Source: Nemophila menziesii (taxonomy: Eukaryota > Streptophyta > Magnoliopsida > Boraginales > Hydrophyllaceae). Taken from it: a stretch of 64,000 nt of DNA. Of this stretch, positions 46,060 through 56,833 are shown piece after piece. Location: NCBI GenBank assembly GCA_029959085.1, contig JARWIR010000016.1:23383499-23447498 (forward strand), in the 5' to 3' direction. Below the pieces are notes generated by a model, which made no database searches, had not been told where the DNA came from, and worked only from the letters and a program-made list of their open reading frames with translations. The first letter of the stretch is position 1, and each line of letters begins with the position of its first letter. Made by a program: the position numbers and the translations under genes.

Positions 46060-46805
46060 CCTTAACTTAATTACCAAAGTTGTTTACTTCGTTACATCCC
46101 AAAAGATAAAGTTGTTTAAATTCAAACCATAATACCAAACAAACACCCAACAAAAAAAAACAAAAAAAAAACAATTGACATCTACTTTCGGAATAACCTC
46201 GTAGACCTTTTTTGTGCAACTCTTCTCCCATCGCCTTCGACAAATAATACTGCAGAAAAAACAAACAGCAAATTACTCAATACTGTGTCCATATCTTGGG
46301 GTATACACCCTTTTTTTTTTAAAAAAACAGGGGGTACACACCCCAATTAACTAAATAAAATGGTATACACCCCCTGAATCAACAGGTTGGGGGATACACA
46401 TCAAACATGTGCAGTCTCTCCTTGTACTCCCATGATTAGCATCACATCATTCAGAGTAATATTAATAGGAATCTCAGCTAGAATAAAGGCCCTGTTGTAA
46501 GCGTCAAACGTCGTCACTATGTCTAGAATATTACTGTCAGATTTGCTGGAAAAACCCCAGTCATCCCGTAAATGATAGATTGATGTGAATAGTGCCTCAA
46601 ACGGAGACCATTTCAACGAAGCCATTAGTTCCGGAGTTACGCTATTATCATGCAAAACCTCGCAACACTCCGTACTGAACACCTCGAAATCCCCATTTAC
46701 CTTATAGACAAAACATGAATCAAATGTCATTAAAACATACAACAATACACGGTGGGTAATTGACACGTAACATAAAAACAAATTGTGATACACATCTGAA
46801 AACAA
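46060..46805 (-). pseudogene. PMD-like (plant mobile domain) gene fragment
   Basis: Minus-strand exon 46700-46401 encodes LKWSPFEALFTSIYHLRDDW ... ILDIVTTFDAYNRAFIL, then AEIPINITLNDVMLIMGVQG, which matches the ITLxDVxxIxGxxxxG core of the plant mobile / aminotransferase-like mobile domain found in MULE-linked and transposon-derived host genes. A stop follows at 46401. A further exon after an acceptor (ttttctgcag, near 46256) reads YYLSKAMGEELHKKGLRGYS. Between the exons the intron is packed with D palindromes. Partial and probably non-functional. Confidence 0.5.
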
Positions 46806-47652
46806 GTTCTATTCGTTACTAATGTCGAGTTCAAATTGGGGGTACATACCCTTTAAAATTGCAATTAAGAGGGCACGTACCCCTAAGTTCACATGCGATT
46901 ACAGTGAGAGAAACACCCTAAACATACATCCTATTACTGATAAACTAGATATCATCATGTTTTATACCCCCTAAACTTACATTCATACACTAATTACACC
47001 CCATAAATATTATACCCCCCAAAAAATTCAAACAAACGTTTACATGCATCATAAAATAAGCAACACGCACACTAGTACAACCCTAAGGTTCATTTACCCC
47101 TAATAGCAAGCCAATAAACAGTACAAAATCTCAAAAACAACCAACAAACAAAACTAAACCAACGTATAAATCATGAATACCCCCTTTTCACAAAAAAACC
47201 CCCTACTGAGACTATAACAAAACGCTAGAGAGAAAAAAACCCTATTCGGCAATTCCAAATACAAAAAGAAAATTACCTCTTGCACGTCCGGGGAGCGAGC
47301 TGCGGAAATAATCACTGCCCTATTCTGGTGTTTTCGCCGGAAATTGTATCCTCTCCGGTTGAAGAGAGATTTTTCAGAAAAGGGGGAAGATAGAAATGGC
47401 GGAGAGAGAATTTCCTGAATAGGTGGAAGGTGGAAATGAAGGAGAAGACGCTTGCATCGGTATGTGGGAGTCGTGGGAAATGTAAAGCGCCAAAAAGCTT
47501 TTTGTCAGGTTAGAGAAAGGTCAAATAGTGATGGCAAATCCGTAATACTTCGCTCCCTAATTACACACGGACTACTAATTAGAAGGTCTGTTACTAAGGG
47601 GCCTTTATTTGATAAACACAAGTGTAAGTAGGCCTTTTATCCTCTTTTACCC

Positions 47653-47725
47653 TTTTTTTAATCGTTTTTTATTCAAAAAAATAAAAAAAGAATAAATATC
47701 ATAAAACGGTTTCTTGATAAAACAA
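47653..47725 (+). repeat. H repeat, copy 3, middle piece
   Basis: It continues H from the MULE D target site (aatcgttttttattc ... ttcttgataaaac) up to the left end of MULE F. Confidence 0.82.
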
Positions 47726-48004
47726 GAGAAAATTACCAATTACATCCTCAAAACAATTATAATAGCCTCTCACGTCATCTAATTTTATATTTCCTTTAAA
47801 AGTCCTAAATAATTTCTTTCTTGACAAATATACCCATGTTTTAATTTTATCATTAATTTTCGAATTAATGCCCAAGAAACACCTCAAATCAAATTTAATG
47901 CCCCCTTACCCCTGCCGCTCTCCTTTTGCCCATAAAAGGCACCTTTTTTAATTTTTATCCTATCCTACCCCTTTCTACCGCCGCCGCTCTCTCTCTCCAC
48001 GAGT

Positions 48005-48300
48005 TCATAAACAAATAACTATGATAGCCGCTCTCTCTCTTTCGTTTAAATCATCAGCATATACACTAACACTGTAAATTATGAGAGCACCCATTAATGA
48101 CGAATTTAGCAAGAAAAATAAAGAAACAGAGAGAAGAATAAGAAGAAGAATGAATAAGAGAGGAAGAAGAGATGTTTTATTTCTTGTTACAGTTACAATG
48201 TACAAAACTAGTTTATATACAATCATGTCTAACTAGATATAGCTGTAATCTAACTAATTTTTATGTAGAAGAAACAATTTGCATTTTGGTCCCTGTATTA
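48005..48300 (-). repeat. LTR-like segment captured in MULE E
   Basis: Read on the minus strand: tagttagattacagctatat, tgtacattgtaactgtaac, then an AATAAAA-type signal and CT-rich sequence, the usual look of a copia LTR. It lies on the 3' side of the RNase H fragment, as a 3' LTR should. Not related to the LTRs of the copia element at 50-56 kb. Confidence 0.45.
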
Positions 48301-48465
48301 TTTCTTTTTATCCAATTCATTTGCTGTATTCAAAGATAGATTGACATCTCCACTGAAACATGATATTTGAGTATTGGGAAAGTAAGAAATTATGATTGAA
48401 TTGTGCGAAAGTTTGTATAGAATAAGTTGATTGATTAACGTTGAAAAACTAGAAGAAAAAAACAA

Positions 48466-48786
48466 TGAGTAATGGGAATCTCTCCCAGAACTCAACATTT
48501 AGTCCACAAGTACAAAAGTGTACTTGCTTAGCGTTTTCTGAGTTCTGGGAATTTATCCCAGTACTCAACATTTTCCACAAGTCCAAAAGTGCACTTGCAC
48601 AAGTACAAAAGTGGACTTGCACAAGTACAATCCGAGTTCTGAGTAATGGGAATCTATCCCAGAACTCAACATTTAGTCTACAAGTACAAAAGTGGACTTG
48701 CTTAGCCTTTTCCGAGTTCTGAGTAATGAGAATTTATCCCAGAACTCAACATTTAGTCCACAAGTACAAAAATGTACTTGCTTAGC
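48466..48786. repeat. Palindrome array of MULE E
   Basis: Two motifs alternate: a stem-loop of the type CAAGTACAAAAGTGTACTTG (six copies, with ACTTGCAC variants) and an inverted pair TCCCAGAACTCA / TGAGTTCTGGGA. They make three to four higher-order units of about 100-130 bp. Confidence 0.85.
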
Positions 48787-48792
48787 TTTGAA

Positions 48793-48977
48793 TAGAAAAT
48801 TTGAAGATTTGAAGGAATGTGGAAAAGTTTTATTACTCCAGCTTGAATCTTCTCTCGAGTAATCTTACAATCGATGTCTACATGCTTTGTGCGCTCGTGA
48901 TGTACAGGATTTGTAGACATAGCAACAGCAGACTTGTGGAAGAGATCGTTGGCCACAGCGCTGTTAAAGAAAAGCAA
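48793..48977 (-). pseudogene. Captured copia RNase H C-terminal fragment
   Basis: HKSAVAMSTNPVHHERTKHV followed by DIDCKITREKIQAGVIK is the C-terminal signature of Ty1/copia RNase H (compare LSKNPVYHERSKHVDVKFHF in the full copia element here). Only this end of pol is present, inside MULE E. Confidence 0.75.
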
Positions 48978-49117
48978 ATTTGTGGTGAGTGGGAGAATCG
49001 GCCGGCAGCGCTGTTGAAGAAGAGCAAATAAGGGACAAGGGTATATTTGTATTTTGCAGCAAGGTGCCTTTTATGGTCAAAGGTGTAAGGTGGCAGGTGT
49101 TTAATGGGCATTAACCC

Positions 49118-50141
49118 TTAATTTTCTTTTCTCTCCCACCTTATCTCATAATCTCCTTACCTTAAATCATCACCGCTCCACAACCACCCCTTTTCCTTTC
49201 TTCGGGTCTCCATCAACCGACGTCGGAGAACTACGCGAAGCCCAAAACGGCCACTTCGAGGCCCATATGTAATTCTAACTACATTTAGAGGAGATGAAAG
49301 ATGATGATAGGCACGCTCTTTTGTAAATGTCGGACACGCAGTTAATGGATATGGCGAGGTTATATAATAGTTTTCTGAATATTGATTTACGTTAGGAGGT
49401 AATAGAAGAGAAAGATGGAGATGAGATTAGTTTGCGGGTAGCGCTTGAACGTGATCTTGAAGGAAGGTCTGAGGTGGGACCAGTAGATTGACTGAGGTTT
49501 CTTAAATTGAAAGAGGAAGGTGGGACCTTGCTATACATCTAACAAAAGAAGAAGAAAAAATACAATACTTTGCTTGCATCTGCTAACTACACGGTTGGGA
49601 ATGATGCATCTAGTTATGCCAAGCTCTTAAATCTGAGGTACAATATGTAATTTGTTAGAAAATCATTAGCATAATAAAATAGGCAAATTAATTAAAGTTT
49701 CTTTGCTCTTTTGAAGCTTCGTTCAGATGATGAGGACGTAATTGATGGAACTATATTAATTTTCAAAGTAGTCATTTTTAGGCCCACTGTTTGTACAAAG
49801 ATGAGGCCAGTTTTACCTTTGTTGTTACCACTTTCAGATGAGCGTGATGGTGCTTCAATGTAAGAGATTTTAAGCCAACTTTTTTCTGGAAATATATCAC
49901 AGAGGAAAAATCCTTTTTGATATAATCGATGTTCTTATTCGTAAATAAAATGAGTCAGCTAATATAATTTCACCTACTATACGGTAAATTATGAGTCAAT
50001 TTCTCTGGAAAATTAAATTTCACCTACAGCTAAAGAAAGGAGTCTTCGTGGACAATGTTTCATGTTCTGGAATGTTAAGAAACCTGTTAATGCACCTGTT
50101 GTAATAACTTTACTCATGGGTAAAGCTATTATTGATTAAAA
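49118..50141 (+). pseudogene. Unidentified gene fragments in MULE F
   Basis: Several exon-like pieces with conserved-looking protein sequence but stops. About 49350-49490: LMDMARLYNSFLNIDLR, then DGDEISLRVALERDLEGRSE. About 49720-49862: LRSDDEDVIDGTILIFKVV, then RPTVCTKMRPVLPLLLPLSD, ending at a donor. About 50025-50238: SLRGQCFMFWNVKKPVNAPV, then VITLLMGKAIID, stop, KMGPTDLVKHTIFVLWKLFG. It continues beyond the copia insertion at 55986 (GKELYSAYSYVVVGSTCEEY). I do not recognise the protein. Two of the stops sit where a TGG codon would be one change away. Confidence 0.4.
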
Positions 50142-50238
50142 AATGGGTCCCACGGATCTTGTGAAACACACGATATTCGTGTTATGGAAGCTTTTTGGGG
50201 AAGATAAAGTACCCAATCCAGTATTGTCTGCTGTAACA
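50142..50238 (+). repeat. 97-bp direct duplication flanking the copia element, left copy
   Basis: Identical over all 97 bases to 55889-55985. It starts aatgggtcccacggatct and ends tctgctgtaaca, immediately before the left LTR. It belongs to the gene fragment of MULE F (coding KMGPTDLVKHTIFVLWKLFG and on). Confidence 0.95.
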
Positions 50239-50892
50239 TGTTGTAAATACTCTTAGCAAAACGTAATAAATCTTTGGCGAAAATAGATCAAATAGATCTA
50301 TGGTTGAAAAACAAATCAAACCCAGAAAAAGATAAATGCAGAAATTAAAGAACACAAGGATATATCGTGGTTCAGCAATATGCCTACATCCACGTTGAAG
50401 CCACCCTCAGATGATGCTTCGCTTACTATAAGAACACGGTTACAACTTCAGATTACAGGATTTACAAGAATAGAACACCACAAGAGTTTCAGCGTGAAAC
50501 CCTAAGATCAATCGAGAACAGCTACTCAATCTACAAGTATTACACTTGATTACAACTATTCTAATTATCAATCTTATAAGATAGATTGATAATGTTTACA
50601 AAACCCTAAAGAGATATCTGAAGAACAAGAGAGAGAAGAGAGCGAAGAGTCAAAGACGAGAGAGTGTATTATGACCAAGTCTGAAGACTTGAGTCTTTTA
50701 TATGGCCCTCAAAGGGTTATAATCTGAGCCGTCCAAAGTGGTACTTGATCAACGCGTGAGATTAAGTCTCATAAGTAAGGCGGTGCAAGTTATAACCCGA
50801 GAACTAGCCCATATCACTTGCTGAAGTGTATAGCCACATAAGATGCCAACTGGACCATTTGACCAACCTTTTGACTTTACCAAATATCAACA
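50239..50892 (-). repeat. Copia 3' LTR
   Basis: 654 bp. Differences from the 5' LTR: ggttataat/ggttttaat, gccgtcc/gccgttc, tatagcc/tatagac. The adjoining purine-rich tract (minus strand aaggtggagat) is at 50893-50903. Confidence 0.95.
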
Positions 50893-51057
50893 ATCTCCAC
50901 CTTAAAGTCAAACTTCATAGCCCTTCATCATTAGTTACAACTTCACGTGTTCAAGTAAGCTTAGCACCATCTGGTTGCTTCAAAATAATTAAATCTGCAA
51001 TAATTATTAAAACCACAAGTTAATAATTTATAATTATCAAAATCAGAAAATAAAGAG

Positions 51058-53817
51058 TTAGAGAATGTTCAGCAGATTTAAGCAATGCTTAAATTTGCTA
51101 ACTGTAACAATTTTAGTTCCCATATCTGCTGGATTATCCTCTGTTTTTATTTTCAACAATTTAATTCCTTCAGTTACAAGCCAAGTTCTGATAAAATGGA
51201 ACTTCACATCCACATGCTTACTTCTCTCATGGTACACAGGGTTCTTGCTTAATTGTATAGCACTTTGACTATCACTAAATATAGTAGCAGTTGACTTAGT
51301 CAACTGTAATTCCTTAGTCAAACCTTGTAACCAAATAGCTTCTTTGAAACAATCACAAATAGCAACATATTCAGATTCAGTGGTTGATAAAGCCACTAAG
51401 GGCTGTAACTGAGATTTCCATGTAACACAATTATTCCCAAGTACAAAACAATATGCAGTAGTAGATTTTCTACTATCTCTATCACCAGCATAATCAGCAT
51501 CAACAAAACCATGTAATTCAAAAGGTACCTCATACTTACCATACTGTAATCCAACATTTAAAGTACTGCTAATGTAAGAAACTACCCATTTTAAAGTTGT
51601 CCAATGTTCAGGACCAGGATTGGACATAAATCTGCTGAGTAAAGATATTGAATATGATAGATCAGGCCTTGTACTTATCATTGCATACATGATAGAACCA
51701 ATAACATTTGAGTAAGGTATATAACTCATTTTTACTTTCTCTGTAGCATTTTGAGGACATTGATTCTTACTTAATATGAAATGCCCAGCTAAAGGCATTT
51801 CTACTTTCTTACAGTTCAGATTTCCAAACTTCTCAACTAGCTTGATCAGATAAGGTTTTTGATGTAACTTAAGACTGCTTTTATTTCTATCTCTTTCTAT
51901 GATCATACCCAAAATTTTCTTGGCCTTACCTAAATCCTTCATTTCAAACTCAGAATTTAGATTTGCTTTTAAATCATTTATACTCTGCAATGAATTGCTA
52001 ATTAGTAACATATCATCAACATATAATAGCAAAAATATCACATTCTTTGAATCAGTGTTAAAGTACAAACAATTGTCATAAGCACTTCTTTTAAATCCAA
52101 GGCTCAAAACAAAATTATCAAACTTTTTATACCATTGCCGAGGGGATTGTTTAAGACCATATAAAGATTTTTGAAGCGAACATACATAATCAGGATGTTT
52201 TATATCAAGAAAACCCTCAGGTTGTTTCATATAAATTTTCTCCTCAAGTTCACCATGTAAAAAGGCAGTTTTAACATCAAGTTGTTCTAATTCCAAATTA
52301 TAACAAGCTACATATGCAAGCATGATTCTTATAGTTTTAAATTTCACAACAGGAGCAAATATTTCATGAAAATCAACACCTTCCCTTTGTGTATAACCTT
52401 TTGCTACAAGTCTAGCCTTAAACCTAGGGGGATCAGATTCATTAACACCCTCTTTTAGTTTAAACAACCATCTACAATCAACAAGTTTTTGTCCAGGTGG
52501 GTTTTTAACAAGAATCCAAGTTTTGTTAACATGTAAAGATTGCATCTCTTCTTTCATAGCATTTAACCATTCATGTTTATCACTAGACTTAAGCACCTCA
52601 CTATAAGTTTCAGGTTCAGAATGTATTACCTCAGAGGCTGCAATTAAGGCAATATAGACTAACTCAGCATAAGAATACCTTGTAGAGGGCTTAGGATCCC
52701 TCTTTTCTCTATCTCTAGTTAGCTGATAGTTTGAGAGACTTTGTTGAAGTGATTCTTGAAGATCCTCAGTTTCTGAGTGTGGCTTAGTGTTACCTGGCTG
52801 CTCAGATGGCTGAGGTGCTGAATCTTCTTCTTCTGTAGCTGGATCAGGATTGCTCTCATCATTTCCAGACTGTAAAGGCTCCACCTCAAACTCTGTTCTA
52901 TCAGTAGTGACCTTTTCAGGTGTAGTATCTGCCTTATTTGAGTCAATACCTGAAATCACAGAATCATTCTTGCAAGGAAAGTTAGATTCATCAAATATTA
53001 CATCCCTACTAATGATGACTTTAATGCCCTTAGCACTTTTATCCCACAATCTATAACCTTTAGTACCATGCATAGTTTGATAACTTACCCAAGAAAACAC
53101 ATTTAAGAGATCTAGGATCTAATTTTCCTTCCCTATTATGAGCATATGCAGCACAGCCAAATATGCGCAAATTGGACAAATCAGGTTTTTTATTGTTCCA
53201 CAATTCCATGGGGCATTTCATACTAAGAGATCTATTGGGACTTCTATTTATAAAATAGGTAGCAGTATATAATGCTTCACCCCAAAAAGATTTAGGCATA
53301 CCTAATGTGAATAAGAGGCATCTAACTTTTTCTAATAAAGTTCTATTCATTCTTTCAGCTACACCATTTTGTTGTGGTGTTTTTCTAACAGTTCTATGTC
53401 TTAATATGCCTCGCAATTTACAAAAATTATCAAATTCTTCATTGCAAAATTCAAGTCCATTATCAGTTCTAAAAGTTTTAACATGCTTTCCAGTTTGGTT
53501 TTCATACAAGATAAGCCAATCTTTTATTGTTTCAAAAGTATCACTTTTATTTTTCAACAAAAAAGTCCAAACACGCCTAGAATAATCATCTACAAGAGAC
53601 AAGAAATATTTCTACCCCCATGTGTTTCATACTTATCAGGACCCCACAAATCAGCATGTATATATTCAAGTATTGATTTAGACATATGAACACCCACATT
53701 AAATTTCATTCTGTGTTGCTTAGCTAACACACAAGGCTCGCAAAAAGAGAGATTAGAGATAGTATCCTTACCAAACATTCCATCCTTACTTAGCACATTC
53801 AAGCCTAATTGGCTCAT
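51058..53817 (-). pseudogene. Copia pol: integrase, reverse transcriptase, RNase H (frameshifted)
   Basis: The integrase zinc region (GHMSQLGLNVL ... CEPCVLAKQHR) and core (LVDDYSRRVWTFLL, DNGLEFCN, GVAERMNRTLLEKVR) at 53817-53060, then reverse transcriptase (NKTWILVKNPPGQKLVDCRW, LDVKTAFLHGELEEKIYMKQ, LLLYVDDMLLIS) and RNase H (VDADYAGDRDSRKSTTAYCF, LSKNPVYHERSKHVDVKFHF) to the stop at 51058. Frame breaks lie near 53613 and near 53085-53100; 53060-53100 overlap between frames. This is the copia order (integrase before reverse transcriptase). Together with the TAG near 53834 and the missing gag start, the copy cannot make a full polyprotein. Confidence 0.93.
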
Positions 53818-54996
53818 ATGGCCAAGTCTTAAATGCTACTTAACAGTAGCTGCATTATCAAGGTTACTACTAACAGAGTTCATATCATTTTCAATACACA
53901 TACCATCAAGAATGTATAGGCCAGACATTTTCTTTCCACATAGAACAAGTTTATCATGTTTAAACACATTTATAACACCATTTGAAACTTTATAAACACA
54001 ACCCAAGTCATCTAAAACACCTAAAGAGATAAGGTTTCTTTTTAGATCAGGAATCCATCTAACATCAGTAAGGGTCACATTTTTACCATTATTAAGTCTC
54101 AAATTTATTTTACCAATACCAGCTACCTGACATGTATTATTATTACCCGTATACACTGTTTCAACATTAGTTTCAATCAAATCCACAAACCAATCTTTAT
54201 TAGGGCTCATGTGAAATGTACAACCAGAATCTAAAATCCAATTAGACTTACAAGCAATGTCTGAAACATTAAGGACCTCACAAGTATCATCAATCTTATG
54301 GGGCATACATGCAATATTGGTTTCAATATTATTATTGTTATTTTTGTTCTTAAGCGCATAACAATTCTTCTTAATATGGCCTGGTTTACCACAATGATAA
54401 CATTTACGAGTTTCCTTATTCTTATTTCCCTTATATTTTTTCTTATTCTTATTGTTCTTAACATGCTCATGATTATCAGTTTTATGGTTCACAAACAAAT
54501 TATTTCCAACACGTTTAATATTCTTTAATTCAAGTTCCCTAATTTTCAGAGAGGCAACAATTTGATCAAATGTAGGAATAACAGTAGAATATTGAAACGC
54601 ATCTTTAACAACTTGATAAGAGTCAGGAATAGCATTCAAAAGGATCATGCATTTAGAGGTCTCATCTAAAGCCATATCAGAGCCTTTAAGGATAAGATTA
54701 AGTTTTAAAAACTCATCAACATTTTCATCAATTGTTTTAGAAGAATCCATTTTATACGAAAACAAATTTCCTTTCAAGAAAGCAAGATTGGGAGCAGATT
54801 GAGAAGAGTAAAGAGATTCAAGCTTACCCCATAAGTCAAGTGCAGTATCTGCTCCATCTACTTTTCGTATAACGTTATCAGATAGGTTTAAGAACAGGAG
54901 ATTATAAGCTTCTTCTCTTATTTCGTTTGTTCTTTTCAAAGATTCTTCGGACCATTTTTCAAGATCAGGCTCGAGAGCATACAACACATGCAACAC
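53818..54996 (-). pseudogene. Copia gag-protease, 5'-truncated
   Basis: Gag (retrotran_gag_2/UBN2 type: LHVLYALEPDLEKWSEESLK ... FKGNLF-like core ... MILLNAIPDSYQ), a CX2CX4HX4C knuckle near residue 198 (CYHCGKPGHIKKNC) and the aspartic protease (WILDSGCTFHMSP near residue 256). The frame opens at 55002 directly after a TAA and has no ATG before the first gag motif; the usual N-terminal 40-60 residues are absent. A TAG near 53834 ends the frame where the conserved WHxRLGH motif of the integrase should begin. Confidence 0.85.
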
Positions 54997-55220
54997 ATAT
55001 TAGGGTTAATTAAATCGAAAAACCCTAGAAAAAATTATTCAAGGATTTTAAGTTTTCAGAAAAACCCTAAAGATTTTAGATCTGTGAGTTACAATACAAG
55101 ATTAAGAAATTGTATTGTTGAGAAAAGATTTTCAGAAAGTTTTAACACGCCAAAACCCAGATCTGTAAAGATTAGAAACAAATCTTTTCTTAAAACGTTT
55201 TTAAAGATCAACCGAACAAA

Positions 55221-55232
55221 GCTCTGATACCA
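55221..55232 (-). promoter_or_regulatory. Copia primer-binding site
   Basis: TGGTATCAGAGC on the minus strand, complementary to the 3' end of initiator-Met tRNA, one base inside the 5' LTR. 54997-55220 is leader with no intact gag start. Confidence 0.93.
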
Positions 55233-55233
55233 C

Positions 55234-55887
55234 TGTTGTAAATACTCTTAGCAAAACGTAATAAATCTTTGGCGAAAATAGATCAAATAGATCTATGGTT
55301 GAAAAACAAATCAAACCCAGAAAAAGATAAATGCAGAAATTAAAGAACACAAGGATATATCGTGGTTCAGCAATATGCCTACATCCACGTTGAAGCCACC
55401 CTCAGATGATGCTTCGCTTACTATAAGAACACGGTTACAACTTCAGATTACAGGATTTACAAGAATAGAACACCACAAGAGTTTCAGCGTGAAACCCTAA
55501 GATCAATCGAGAACAGCTACTCAATCTACAAGTATTACACTTGATTACAACTATTCTAATTATCAATCTTATAAGATAGATTGATAATGTTTACAAAACC
55601 CTAAAGAGATATCTGAAGAACAAGAGAGAGAAGAGAGCGAAGAGTCAAAGACGAGAGAGTGTATTATGACCAAGTCTGAAGACTTGAGTCTTTTATATGG
55701 CCCTCAAAGGGTTTTAATCTGAGCCGTTCAAAGTGGTACTTGATCAACGCGTGAGATTAAGTCTCATAAGTAAGGCGGTGCAAGTTATAACCCGAGAACT
55801 AGCCCATATCACTTGCTGAAGTGTATAGACACATAAGATGCCAACTGGACCATTTGACCAACCTTTTGACTTTACCAAATATCAACA
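55234..55887 (-). repeat. Copia 5' LTR
   Basis: 654 bp, 99.5% identical to the other LTR. The promoter is expected here. On the minus strand an AT-rich catataaaagactcaag box (about 55687-55702) is the likely TATA. Confidence 0.93.
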
Positions 55888-55888
55888 C

Positions 55889-55985
55889 AATGGGTCCCAC
55901 GGATCTTGTGAAACACACGATATTCGTGTTATGGAAGCTTTTTGGGGAAGATAAAGTACCCAATCCAGTATTGTCTGCTGTAACA
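55889..55985 (+). repeat. 97-bp direct duplication flanking the copia element, right copy
   Basis: Identical to 50142-50238. After it the MULE F gene fragment continues (gattagggaaaggagc). 56151-56511 has no gene; it includes a short (TG)n run at 56161-56176. Confidence 0.95.
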
Positions 55986-56833
55986 GATTAGGGAAAGGAG
56001 CTATACAGTGCATATTCTTATGTAGTTGTGGGGTCCACATGTGAAGAATATGATATACTGGGTCGGTCTGTTGAGAATTGTTATTTTTCCCTGGTGAATC
56101 GACTTGTAAAGAGCATTTTGAAACAGTTGGTGGTGCTATGATGAGTGTGCTTAAAGAAGCTGTGTGTGTGTGTGTGATTGATATATTGAGGACATGTGTT
56201 GGTCATACAGCTGAGCTATGATTATATTTTGTAATTTGTGTGTCATTATACTAAGCAATTATGGAAAGCTAGTCCCTTTTTTCTCGCGAGTTTGAAAAAC
56301 AGTTATTTTTGCTTGATTTTTAATTGTGGTTGAATTTTAGTCCTGATTCGGTTATTAACTGAAATGAGTATTGATTAATCTCTTTAAAATTATTTGTTTG
56401 CTTCGATGTTAATTTACTTCACAGTTAAAAACTGTAAATTCACTTAGTGCTCGAAATATGAGATGTTTAGTCTCTAATCTTGTACAAGGTGGAGATAAAA
56501 AATGGTAATCTAAGGAAAACGGGCCAATAGATGCTCCCAAAATAGAACGCGCTTCACGCGCGCGATTAGTTTCAATAGTTGGTTTCATAATTTTTCTTTT
56601 TCTCTCTCCTCTAACAACTTTCAACGTACTGATCTCACCAAAAAACCCAAAAATTCCACAACTTTTGGAATTCTTTTCCTTGAATTTGGTGTTTATCTCA
56701 AAATTTCTGGGATCTACATCAAATTCTTAAACCTTTTCAGCCCCATTTCCTTTGATTTCAGTACGTGTTTTCTCATTTCTTAGCCTACACATTTTCAATT
56801 CCGCTTCTTCTTTTTCTTAACACCGATTCATAA

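Larger units (their letters stand above)
44709..47205. repeat. Dispersed GGGGGTACATACCCC palindromes of MULE D
   Basis: About 18 full or half copies, for example at 44742, 45129, 45159, 45189, 45219 (tagggggtatctaccccct), 45768, 45806, 46297, 46329, 46839 and 46871. Three copies at 45125-45210 form an exact 30-bp tandem inside the plus-strand frame. Others lie in what look like introns and in the central spacer. None occurs in neighbouring non-D sequence. Confidence 0.88.
44014..47652. mobile_element. MULE D: 3.6-kb MuDR-like deletion derivative
   Basis: Exact 9-bp target duplication tttttttaa (44005-44013 and 47653-47661), confirmed by the empty site in H copy 1. The terminal repeats are imperfect: left GAGGAATATACCTTTATAGG, right (inverted) GGGTAAAAGAGGATAAAAGG, both reaching GGCC. 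It holds two partial genes facing inward, a plus-strand frame after 44862 and a minus-strand gene after about 47300, the convergent layout of MuDR-type autonomous elements. No DDE transposase core is visible, so it cannot move itself. A GGGGGTACATACCCC motif is scattered throughout 44700-47200. Confidence 0.85.
47862..49117. mobile_element. MULE E: Mutator-like element holding copia fragments
   Basis: Exact 9-bp target duplication ttaattttc (47853-47861 and 49118-49126). The ends are GAATTAATGCCC at left and inverted GGGTTAATGCCC at right; similarity continues for about 130 bp (aaacacct, cccataaaaggcacct on both sides). Inside, on the minus strand, are a copia RNase H C-terminus and a copia-LTR-like segment, separated by the E palindrome array. 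It inserted into MULE F. Non-autonomous. Confidence 0.87.
50239..55887 (-). mobile_element. Ty1/copia LTR retrotransposon, complete but defective (5649 bp)
   Basis: Two 654-bp LTRs (TGTTG...CAACA) flank gag-pol on the minus strand. The primer-binding site (TGGTATCAGAGC, initiator-Met tRNA type) and a purine-rich tract are in the right places. The LTRs differ at three positions that I could see (0.46%), so insertion is recent: about 0.2 million years if a rate of 1.3e-8 per site per year is assumed. Instead of a 4-6 bp target duplication it is bounded by a 97-bp identical repeat, plus one unmatched base (c at 55888). Confidence 0.95.

Noticed and set aside
48465..48786. Regularly spaced palindromes as a CRISPR array
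   Set aside because: The spacers repeat too, and the context is a plant transposon.
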